Part shown: positions 35,201-47,500 of the stretch, in pieces | Layout: each line of letters starts with the position of its first letter | Position numbering within the stretch: position 1 is the first letter of the stretch | NCBI RefSeq assembly: GCF_027579695.1 | Contig: NC_083587.1 | Coordinates: forward strand, 59,507,238-59,571,237 | Direction of reading: 5' to 3' | Source: Neoarius graeffei | Lineage: Eukaryota > Chordata > Actinopteri > Siluriformes > Ariidae | Length of the DNA: 64,000 nucleotides | The notes under the pieces: model-generated | Told to the model about the DNA's origin: nothing | The model's database searches: none | Seen by the model: only the letters and a program-made list of their open reading frames with translations | Made by a program: the position numbers and the translations under genes

Positions 35201-38200
35201 GCTAACTCCACCCAATGTGTCCACCCACTTCCAGCCAGCACGGTTCAGCGCGGTTGTAGTCGAAATGCAACTCCAACAGCCCCGCTCAGCCCGACTCAGC
35301 ACGGCACGGCTCAGCCGCGTTGGTAGTGGAAAAGCGGCAATAGTGATGAGGGTTCGGCACACCGCTCATACCGTCCCTTTGTTCTCAAATCTAGATATAA
35401 TCTTTACTAGATAAAAAGGAGACATCTATTGCATTACATCTATTGCAGTTACATGCCCTGATCACGCTCCGATCAGCTCTAAAGCTGATTGGATCTTCTC
35501 TAATCGCTGGCTTGTACGCCAGTGACGTGCGGTGAGGTTTGTCGCTAGTGAGGCACTGACTTTTTCAAAATCAGATTTTCAAATATGCACCAAAATATTT
35601 GCCAAATACCGATTAGTTTCATATCTCACAGCAGCATTCTTTACATAAGGTACATTTCAAGGTACATATTTGGCCAAGGAAGAATGAAAAATGAATGGCG
35701 GTTCAGTAGCCCACCTCCAAAAAACACCACGGCGGACCACACAGCGGGTACCATACACAGAACAAACCACGCAGCACCACGGCGGATGCCACAGACAGAA
35801 CAGGCGTCGTCCGTCCATTCTTTATCACGTCCCGTTTTCAACTTTGAGAAACCTTTCAGTTGAGCTATTACTGTACATCCTCCATTAATTTGTTGCAGTC
35901 AATCGGAACAAGCCGACAACGGTCCAAATTAAACTTTACGTGACGACGTAGAGAAGAAGCAACCACCAAACAAGAATAACTGAGCTCACGTACGCCCTCT
36001 GCACTGCGGCAGAGCTACTGCCTGCCTCACCTCGTGTCTTTTCAGTGCGGCTTTATGTCAAATTGTTAACACTAAATAAGTGATACACATACGTAGAAAA
36101 CATTACATATTATACGGAAAGTGAGGACATATTATACACGTCTACAATGTATAAAAACATTTTAATACAGCATTACGTTGGTAGCATACACAGAGTAAGC
36201 AAAAGGCACGCGCTCAACCCAGTTAACAAGGGATTGCGCAATCTGACGTGAGGCACGGCTTGGTGCTGCCTTACGTCGCTGCATATTTGGTGCAATTGAA
36301 TAGGAAATAGGCAAATACGGCGATTTTGATCGCAAAAATGATTGAAATTATTTGAATCATACAGAAATGGCATATATAGAGATCTTGCAGTCACGTGACC
36401 GGAATGTAAACAGCCGCCATCTTGTCGGTAAAAAACACAGCTGAACACTGCTGCACTCGTGTACAGAATGGATCAGTTTCAACCGACGGACTACACGGCT
36501 CATTTTTCTAATGAACAGATAATTAGATATATGTCTAAAATAAACGACCTACAGATTAGTGACCCTTATCGCTTACCGGACGTAGTTTTCACGACCGTGT
36601 CAGTGGATGTTGAACTGCCAGAGGTGGAATACCCGGACGTGTATAGTTACCTCATTAACTTTCCCTCGCTGTTCAGTGGTGAAGCACTGCGTGCTTCTAA
36701 ATCTCTGGACAGTTATCTTTACAGAAATTCAGGATTCGTCAGCCGCCCTCAGATGTGGCATCTTGTAAACAGGGAAATAACAATCCTCATTGGACGGGTA
36801 AGTCGCTTAAGTATTACTAGTACTGATACTAGATATATCAGTAGTATCTAGTATAGCACTGACCAGCCGATTATAGAATAGAATAGAATAGAATAGAATA
36901 GAATAAGGTAATTCCAGCTGTAATTCCAAATCGTCTGTCTTGTTTACCATGGATCTGGCGTTGGAGAGGTAGAGGCTTGGCAGTGGAGATTTGAGTGGCT
37001 GTTTTCTGAGCTTAGTCAACAGGCCGGCTCTGCCTGCAGCCTCGCTTTTGCTTCCGCTCCCGACGCCGCCTCCTTCGCCTGCCAGACCCGATAACAATCC
37101 ACGGAGACCCCGCTGGTCTCGCTATCTTGTCTGGAATGTTGTGCATGCGATGGAAATCACTACAAACCGTCATTTTCTGCTGGAAACCAATGTCCAGTAA
37201 GTCCATACGGTTGTAGTGGATATTGAAGTCCGGTACAGACGAACAACACGCAAAAATACACACAAAAAACATAAAAAACGTGCACAGGTAGGGAGAGCTT
37301 GTAGCCGCAGCCATTGTAGTAGAATTGTATATAGTCGGGTTTTCCAGAAGAAAAGGTAGAAGTAGAAGCACAAGTAGAACCAGAAGTATAAATAGAAGGC
37401 GGAAATATGGCATTTGACCGACAAGATGGCGTCTGTTACAATCTGGATCCGCTGTGACGTCACATGCAAGATCTCTATAGCACAGATGATTGGACAAATC
37501 TTTATTGTTATCATTATTTACATTCATTACATCTCATGATGGCTGGATGATGACCGGTGAGGCCCTACCTCACCTGCCGCCCCTGACCGCACGTCACTGT
37601 TGTACGCACATCTGCTACGCACGTAATGAGCATGATAAGATGAACATGTTTCGGTGCAGAATGTTCTAAGTCAGGGGTGGGCAATTATTTTTTCCATGGG
37701 GCCACATGAGAAACAGAAAATTTTGTGGAGGGCCGGACCAAAAGTCTGAACTAAATTCTGCATAATATTAATTGTATTTCTTTATATAAAGCAGTAAATA
37801 ACATTGTTTTTACAAGCTGCTAAGACTGGTAAGAGTACGGAAAAAACGAGGTTGCCTTACAAAAAATGTCATTTATTCAATCGAATTTCCCAAAACAATG
37901 GTTAACAAAATGTGAACGTTTGTACCATTTTTTTTCAGTCACATTCACCCCAAAACACAATAAAGACATCACAATATTGTCTTTCTGCTCCAAATATCAA
38001 TTAAGATACATCATATTATAATAATGATGCTGTGTCGATTCGGTGTAGGTATCAGATCTACAGATCGGCTCGGGCTCCGGCGCCTGCTGGTGACGTCACA
38101 CTATGTGATTGGCTGGACCGTTTGAAGGATGACGTACAAGTTTGTGGTTGGTCTGGACAAATTACGGAAGTAGTTATCGCGGGATTAGGTTTCGTGGGAT

Positions 38201-41200
38201 TTCATGTCATGTTCATGTCGCGCGCATTGCATTTTTGTTGAACACAACTTCAAAATAAAAGCAATGCACATTCAGTCCATGCATGAAGTAAAATTAGAAA
38301 ATACGTTTATTTTGTAATTTCTAATTAACCTTACGCGGGCCGGTCAGAATGAACCAAAGGGCCGGATGCGGCCCGCGGGCCGTAAAATGCCCAGGTCTGT
38401 TCTAAGTCGTCAGTCCTTGAAGAGGCAACACTCAGTGAAAAGGAAAATTACAAAACAGTACGGCACTAAAATGTACTCTACGCAAAACAATCGGAACTGA
38501 AATCCATTGAGACCTGAAGGAGGGAGGAGATACGATTTAACAGAAAATAAACAAAATTGTAAACAACAAGAAAATCAACAAACAAACGACCAAGGTTTGT
38601 TCCTTGAGGGAAGATCGACCCAAAACATCGATCAGAACTGGAATAGGATGAGAAATTAGAGAAGAGACAGAATTCTAGTGAGAAGCCTGGGAAATGTCGT
38701 AATTTGGCCTAATTCGTAACTCGTAAGCAAAATATCTGACAAAACAACGACCAAGTTTTGTGCGGAGTGATGAGTTCTTTTAAACAAAACAATCGGAACG
38801 GAGAACTGACGGAGGAGAGACGATTTAACTGAATTGTGGACGACGGATGATGGACAGACGCCACGCCATGCCATGCCACGCCACGGCAATGATTCATCGG
38901 CCTTCCTGCCAGATGAGCTAAAAAGAGAGACTGGAAAATGAAAAACAATTACATTCTACATCCTAAATAACCTCAAATGAATGGAATGAATGGAACGAAT
39001 GAAACATCAGGCTACGGTGATCAAATCAGATTGCTATCGAATGAAATTTTCTTTAGATAAGCACACTGTAAAAAAAATATTTGTTGTTTTAACTTAAAGT
39101 TAGTGCAAGGGCTGACTTAAAATTTTGAGTTCACTGGAATTCACATAGTAAGTTAAATTGATGTGAACTTACTATATTAATTTCAGTGAACTCAAAATTT
39201 TAAGGCAGCCCTTAAGGCAACCCTTGCACTAACTTCTTTAAGTTAAAACAACAAATCATTTTTTACAGTGCAGGTAGTTCGTGAAAGAAGATCTAATAGT
39301 TAGAGAAGAGGGGAAAAATAATAATAATACTGCAACCATGCATGGTATTACCTTCTCATGCAGGTATTGATCCTTGTAGTTCTGCAGCAGCTCCCCATCC
39401 AGTAAGATCTCTCCACTCTGGGGCTGGTAAAACCTCTCAAGCAGCCTGACTATGGTGCTTTTTCCACCATCAGCTGGACCTACCAGAGCGGTGATCTCTC
39501 CTGGCTTCAGCTCCAGAGACACGCCCTAGACAAATTGATAAAATATTCGTCAAGGCCACAGGAACTGGTCGCATATCATACATCATACATCACGCATTTT
39601 CATTACAGAAAATGAATCAACACCAATCTGACCAGTCAGCATTCAGGACTGTATTGAGGAAAGAAATGAGCACCAGTTGGTTCTCAAAGGAGTAAAGGAG
39701 GTGATACGTCAAACAGGAGCAACTGAAATTCAAAGGAAAGGAACTGATGCATCTGAGAGCCGTTTAAACGCAGATGATGTTCCTCGGAGAACTCGTACTC
39801 ACTTTCAGAATGTTCTCGCCTGCCCTCGTCGGATACACAAACGTGATGTTGTTGAAGTGCACGTGACCCCTGAGTGTCTTGGGGGCTAAAGAACCTTCAG
39901 GAGGAACGTCAGGCTTCCGGTCGACGTATTCGAAGATCTTCTCTGAGGCGCCGACGGCTTTCTTCACTCGAGGATAATAGGACATTAAAGCCTGTGGAAA
40001 AGAATAGAGGACAGTATAATTAGGCTAAAAGCACAAGTGAAATCAGTCCTGAAATGTCACTCAACACCAGCTCTACCTCCACAGCGTGACTGAACTGAAG
40101 CTCGTACAGCACGAAAGACACCAGATCACCACTGCTGACATCATTTCCTGCCACCAGCTGGCCTCCATAGTACAGGATGCTCACTTTCAAGGCCAGACTG
40201 GACATCTGAGTGATAAGAAAGATGATTTTCAGATGCAGGTGATAAAAATGATGTGTATTACACAACAGTTTTATACAGTGTTATTGTTTTTAATTTATTA
40301 TTTATTTATTTATTTATTAAAACTTTATTGAATGAGACCAAAATCTCTTCTACGGGCATTTTTAAAATCTTTTTTTTTTAAGATAAGATGAGATATTCCT
40401 TGACTGACCCCCATGAGGGGAAATTCAGGTGTTGCAGCAGCTCAAATACAGAGTAAAATACAGGTTAATATAAGTTTAAAAAAAAAAAAGACAGATATAA
40501 TTGAAAATATAATTAAATGCAAGAAGAACAAGAAGCCATAAATATAATATAATATAATTTTTAAAAATAATTTTAATTATTATTATTATTGAATAATATA
40601 TACTGTACACTGTATAATATATATGTTATTTACCAGCTGGGAGGTCCGTATGGTGAAATACCGTGACCGAGGTCTTGAAAGTACTGAGCGAGGCCCTCTG
40701 GGCCGAGGTCAGTATTCAAGGCCGAGGTCACGGTATCTCACCATACGGACCGACCTTAAGCTGGTAAATAATATATTAATTTTTTTCTTGACCAAATTCT
40801 AACAGAAAACAAGAGCGCCCGAAAGGGAAAACCGAGCCAAGCCGCCATTTTGAATCCTCATTCACGGCTGTAATGCAAATGGCTTCCTCCTCGGTATACA
40901 AGTGCACTTCCATGGCAGGGAAAAAAACTACATTTTGCCGCTATGTAGTCCCCTATTTATACAAATAGGAGTCATTCAGGATTCAGCCATGTTTTTGCTT
41001 GGCGTTAGCAACAGTTAGAGGTTTTTAGCTTTCTCCTGAAATGTTTTCTTTTATTTCTTCTTCCTCAGGGTAGTAAAACTCGCTTTCGCTGTGAACACTG
41101 TCGTTATCGCTATCCATGCTGTAAAATTAATGCTATTTTCCTGAGAAATGCTGGCAAAAATTTAAGATTTTTGATAATCTTATAAATAAATCTTATAAAA

Positions 41201-41518
41201 AAAAAAGATAAATGTTGACCAAAAAATGCTACTATGTTTGTTGTTGTTGTTGTGAACGAGCGAGTCGCCAGAGGTCCGTAACCAGGGTCTGTATTGTAGG
41301 ATACGGGCCCGCTCGCCAGCCAATCAGAGCGCAGGATTTGATGAAAACCGCACCGCGAAAAAAATATTATTAATATATAATAATTATGTTTAATTATATA
41401 ATATAATGTAATATATAAATAGAATAGAATACAGAATATAATAAAAAAAAGAATAAGGGAAGAGCTAAAACAATACAATTTAAAAAAAATACCTGTAATT
41501 TTACACACACACACACAC

Positions 41519-41591
<73 letters not shown>

Positions 41592-44500
41592 AAACCTGCT
41601 ATCTCAGCCCTGCTTTGCAAAGCAATGATTAACAACATACAACATACAAGGCTAGAAATTTTATGGACTGGTAAATATGTCCTATTAAATCCACTCTTAA
41701 GAAAGGAAGAGGAAAAAGGAAAGAGAAAGTAGAGGAGGGGAAAAATAAAACAAAAAAGGAACAGAAGAACAGAAGAAAATGTAAAATAATTTTTAAAAAA
41801 GCTTTCCAATTCAGGAAAGAAAACAGGAAAAAAATATTATGCATGAGAACGTCAACAAATAAAAAAAAAGCACAAATACTTGAAAGGAAAAAAAAGCAAA
41901 ATTGAAAATAAATAATAAAATAAATGTGTTGGTTCATAATATAGTTGTTGTTTTTTTTTAACGCCTTGGGGTCCACAGTAATTGGCTTACGCTGTTGTGG
42001 TTACACTGCCATACATCTATCTCATTTTTTCCCTCTTTCTTTAACGTGTAAGAATTTTTATTACTTATTTTACTAATTTTAGGATTGATGGCAAAGCTAA
42101 TAAAAAAAATTTTTTTAAAAATACTCGTCTATAAGTCTTACACTGTTGGTCCAGGTTGATGCCGCATAACCAGCTGCTTCCACTTTGTTGAGAGAGTAGG
42201 TGCGCTCTAAGCACTTCTTGTATCGCTCTGACTCTCCATCCTCGTTGGCGAAGCTTTTCACCGTCTTGATGGAGGAGAACGTCTCCGTGGCGACGCTGTT
42301 CGATTTGGCAAGAGACTCCTGCACTTTGACTGAATGTGTCTGAGAAAAAAACATGAATGAAATGACTCATAAAGTCAGTGCGCAACAAAACAGTCACACA
42401 CGGCTGTAATCGATGTGCTGCTGCTGAAGGCACATTTTATATATTTATTACGGCGGTTTGTATTGTTATGGCTAACGATGACGCTATCTCTCGAAAGAGA
42501 TCACCAAATAACACCGTTTTTTCTCTTTATATTGTTTGCTATTCAATCACTTAGTGCAGATTTCCAACTGACCTGGTAGAACCTTCCGGAAAACTCTGGG
42601 ATTATCCAAATGATGGGAAGGCCGAGGATGGTGAAAATGGACAGGCGCACGGAGAGGAGCAGCATGGAGCCGTAGAGGAAGACCAAACGCATGGTGTACC
42701 ACATGAGCAGGCTGAGGTCTTCGCTCAGGGATTCGCTCATGTCGTTGGTGTCTTTGGTGATTCGGGACACGAGTTCACCTGAGGAGTAACACAAACACCT
42801 GCATCAGGAAACACGGCTCACATTACTGTAACGCAGCGAGGGGGTGGGATGATATACTGGTATAACGATATACCGTGATAAGGACACCTGAAACAGATAT
42901 ACTGTTAACATTATAGTGTATTGCTAGGGCAGGGGGATATGTCGCAAGTTGCTTTTCTGAGATATCATAGCTCTCATGATATATTTTTATTCCATTGTTA
43001 AAAAATTTTTTTTATTTATTTATTTTTTTTTAAATCATGACAAACTGGCTGGATGCAACTGGTGTGATGTTAAAATTCTGCACTGAATTTCATCCTTAAA
43101 ATAGAAAAAAGAAAATAAATCAAAATGAAATCTCTCTTAAGTGTATTTTTCAATATATTTTTACATTAAAAAAATGCATTATACATTTGTATTAAAAATT
43201 AATTCATAATTATTAATTTATAAATTAATAATTAATAAGTAAAAAAATCACAGAAATGCCTTTACAAATCATGACGTTATATTTTTGTCATATTTCACAC
43301 CCACACAGTTCTGAGCAAACGTTTAGGCACCCCTGACCTCTCTTATTAAGTGCATTTTATTTAATATATTTTGATATTAAAAATTTTAAACATATACATT
43401 TTTATTAAAAATTAATTAACTATGATTAATTTATAAATTAATAATAAATAAATAAAAATCATAGTAATGCCTTTACAAATCATAATGTGATATTTCCCAC
43501 CCTTACAATTCTAAGCAAAAGTTTAGGCACCCTCACCTCTCTTATTAAGTGTATTTTTAAATATATTTTGATGCTAAAATTTTTAAATAAATTATAAATT
43601 TTGATTAAAAATGAATTCATAATTATTAATTTATAAATTAATAATTAATAAGTAAAAATCACAGAAATGCCTTTACAAATCATGACGTTACATTTTTGTC
43701 ATATTTCCCACCCATACAGTTCTGAGCAAAAGTTTAGGCACCCTCACCTCTCTTATTAAGTGCATTTCATTTGATACGTTATATTAAAATTTTTAAATAA
43801 ATTATACATCTTTATTAAAAATTAATTAAGAATGATTCATTTATACATTCATAATTAATAAATAAAAATCACAGAAATGCCTTTACAAATCATGTCGTCA
43901 TATTTTTGTCATATTTCCCACAAACACAATTCTAAGCAAAAGTTTATGCACCCCTCACCTCTCACCAAATTACACATTCTGTTGACATCTGAAGTGAAAG
44001 GATTTAAACACAACGTCACTTCCTAAGGACAATCCTTGGCCTGAATATCAAGTCCGAACGAGCCACTTAACATCTACAAAGTTAATTAAGTTCTGAGATT
44101 TAAGAACTTAATCTTAAGCTTGACTTAGACTTGACTGATACGGTGTCCAAACTTTTCCACGCGCCATTTAAGTGAATCAAATACAAGGTAAAGTGTTAAA
44201 GGTCCCATGGCATGAAATTTTCACTTTCTGAGGTTTTTTAACGTTAAAATGAGTTCCTCTGACCTTCTTAAGTCACCCCAGTGGCTAGAAATTTCATAAT
44301 GTGTAAACCAAACTATGCCCACCCTTTGTCAACATTTGAGAATGGCGCGTCAAAATGGCACGTTGATAGGCTCTTCCCTTTATTACGTCAGCAAGGGAGA
44401 TGATCCCCACGCCCCCCTCTGGATTCCCACCCACTGTATGGATTGCCCGCCCAGCTCAAAAGTTGCCACCATAGATACGTCACTTCAATTTTGTAGTGAG

Positions 44501-47500
44501 GAGACCGTAGAGGACACAACAACATGGCACCACCTAAGCGAGCGAAACATGGAAATTGCGCTGTACATGGATGTGACAACACAGAAAAGAGTCTGTTTTT
44601 ACTGCCGACGGGAGAGCCCCTGAAGACGCAGTGGCTTAATTTTATTTACTCCAATAATACGCCGTCGAGTCTACCTAAGACGGCGTATGTTTGTCGGAAG
44701 CATTTTCCTGATGAATGTTTCCACAACTTGGGACAGTACAGGGCAGGTTTTGCACATCAACTGTCACTGAAGCCTGGGTCCGTACCAAGCATCCCTGCCG
44801 CATCAGCCACAAACACCGAACAAGTAAGTGTATAACTCACCATTCTGATACGTCCTGCTGAAGTCGGTGATTTACAGTTTGTTCAACTGCTTGCGCTTCT
44901 GCTTCGGGGTCGGACTCCGGGTCAAAAGCGAAAGCTTGGACTGTTGCTTGACCTGCCATTGCTACTGTTCACACACAGGTAGCATGCCCGCAGCTTGGTC
45001 AAGCCCCTCCTCCTCCCCCCATGGCCCGCCCCCACCCTCTACCCTTCCCCGCCTCCTGCTTCTCATTTGCAAAACGACGCACTGGGAAAAGCGCTGAAAT
45101 GGGCTTTCTCCTAGGAGGCTATATCTACATGCCGAGGGTTCATTTCGAGAAAGGCTGCGGATATAACACCCGGAAACCTCCACGAGCCCGTTTAAAGCAT
45201 CAACAAACCACCATGCCATGGGACCTTTAAAAGTGTTAGATTGCTGCAGAGGTTGTGTTCACTTCACTTCAAAAATCACTTTTTGTACACAAATCTATGC
45301 GTGAAATAAAATGATGTGATTTTTTTTTTTTTTTTGCTAAACTATTAAGCTCTAATACACATGCATGTTTGTTACCCGAGGGAGCTGTATCGAAGAAGGC
45401 GATTTCCTGTTTCAGCACACACTCAAACACCTGACTCTGGATGGCGGTGTGTATGAGGCTCATGGTGGTGTTGTAGATGAGATCACACACAAATTCAGAG
45501 AAGGCACTTAGAGGGAAAAGAAAGAGTAATGAGTCAGTGGGAATAAAAATCGCACACGTTATAAGTATAAGAGATAGTTAGCTTCCATTCTGAAGACGTT
45601 TAATCCTTTAATAAAACTCTCAGCTGAAATTATCAAATATTACATCAATGACAGTAAAAAATAAACGAACTGACAGGGGCTAAACTACTAAACTACTGTT
45701 TGTTTGGTAAAGTTCATAGTTTTACCTCATGACGGTCAGGATCGACATGATTTTGATCGCGTTAGCAAAAGCGTCAGGTTCGTCCTCCTTCAGGATCCAG
45801 TCTGTGATTTTGCCCGTGTAATGCGGAATAGCCATCTCACCTGAGAATCGGATCAACTAGCTGATATTAGTTGACAGATAAATTATCATCAATCATTATA
45901 CATGCAGGACCCTTTTTCGATGGAATAAAAACGTGTTCTATTCCCTTCTAGCGGGTTTCGTTCATTTGGTTCGATAGCATGCGATATTGTTAGCATATCG
46001 CTTATCCTATGTGTATTACGCCACGCTAACCAATAGAGAATGAGCGCTGAATATGGCTTACGATATTGCATGGTTGTCAAGACAACATGACGTCACACGT
46101 CGGAGCTGATGCGAATATTCAGTGAGAAAGTTTTCTGCTGCGCATGCGCAGGAGCACTTTTTTGTTCGCCAGTGGCGCCCGCAGTAAACTGTCACGGTGA
46201 ACTGAAAATGCCATAAGATATGTATAACACATAACACTTCCGTGCTAGTGAGCGACTGTGACAATTTGTAAACCCTGTTCTTAAATTTTGTAAACTCTAT
46301 AATTGGTCCATCAAACGTGTACGTATAATAATAATTATAATACATAGGGCCAAATTACTCAATTCTGATTGGTCAATTTGTTGCTTGGTTATTAGCAAAA
46401 ATTAGCAAAGTTTGTCATCAAAATGGCTGACTCTGCTGACTCAGCAATGCTGCATTTCGCTATATTTGACGAAGAAACGATAAACCAATTGAAAGCTGCA
46501 AGCGAAAATGAAAATACCAAAAAAAAGTACGAATTTTTGGCTTTCCGTGTTTAAGAAACGGGCCGCAGAAAGACAAATAAACGACTCTCTAGTGGCGTAT
46601 GAATGCTGTGAGTTAGACAAGGTGCTATCACAGTTTTATGCAGAAGTGAGGAAAGAAAATGGGGAAAACTACGAACCAGACTCTCTTAAAGTAATGCAGG
46701 CAGCGTTGGATCGGCATCTGAGACAAGAGAAATCTCGGGGATCGATCCTGAAAGATGTAAATCCTCGTGTCGCGTCACCGTGTCATGATGAAAGACGCTT
46801 TAGAAACTGATTCAAACGTGCAAGATAGTCTTGCGCCCAGAGTGGTTCAGAAAACGCGAATGACAAATGTTGTGAACTTGAATGGCTTCCGAAGTATGAA
46901 TTTGGCCCTATATATTATAAACAAGTAATCGTATCGGGCCGAGTAAAATTAAGGATCAATTTCACTCGTGATTTCAAAGTTTTGAAATTGCCCTCATCGC
47001 AAAACTTCGAAATCACTCGTGAAATTAATCCTTAATTTTACTCGGCCCCTATACGATTACCTATACTACTACTACTATTAATAATAATAATAATAATAAT
47101 ATTGGCTGGCTTTTTTTCATGGTATAGCAGATGTATTCCATTCAGCTACTCGTCTTCGACTCGTTCAGTATCATGCGACCTGAATGGAATATATCTGATA
47201 GACCACTCAACGCCAGCCAATATTATTTAAATAATCATAATGTGGAGCTCATGAAATGTACAACTATAAACCAGTTCAAAAAAAGGTATAAGGAACAGAT
47301 CTTTACGAGGTATAGGGAGGAGGAATTACAATAACATGCTATTGATAATATAAGTGTATATATGTGGGTATGAGTACATACGGATATATTATATAAAAAG
47401 TGAGTATTTGTATATATATGTATGTATGTATGTACAGTGGGGCAAAAAAGTATTTAGTCAGTCACCAATTGTGCAAGTTCTCCCACTTAAAAAGATGAGA

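Larger units (their letters stand above)
35520..37599. mobile_element. hAT element with perfect 8-bp duplication
   Basis: Starts CAGTGACGTGCGGTGAGG and ends CCGCACGTCACTG. TTGTACGC is repeated exactly at 35512-35519 and 37600-37607. It contains a second, later element at 36375-37478. No hAT transposase frame was recognised, so it is non-autonomous. Confidence 0.88.
44200..45226. mobile_element. Kolobok/T2-like element with two opposed first exons
   Basis: TTAA at 44196-44199 and 45227-45230; ends AGGTCCCATGGCATG and CATGCCATGGGACCT are perfect inverses. It carries a THAP exon on the plus strand and an acidic exon on the minus strand. Both end in splice donors that face each other with only 17 bp between them. 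An internal deletion has removed the rest of two convergent genes. Located in tap1 intron 4. Confidence 0.8.
45895..47240 (+). mobile_element. Crypton-like, palindrome-bearing repeat in tap1 intron 2
   Basis: Shares TTCTATTCCCTTCTAG, CGCTTATCC and TGTATTACGCCAC text with 26770-26860, and the end palindrome with 29266-29392. It contains a recombinase core-binding fragment (46423-46810), an internal palindrome (46930-47056) and a terminal palindrome (47104-47232). Boundaries approximate. Confidence 0.5.

Noticed and set aside
41501-41976. Minus-strand open frames of about 100 codons
   Set aside because: They read through a TA microsatellite and A/T-rich intron and have no domain.
44388-44582. 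Minus-strand small frame within the TTAA element
   Set aside because: It overlaps the THAP exon in antisense and lacks donors or motifs.
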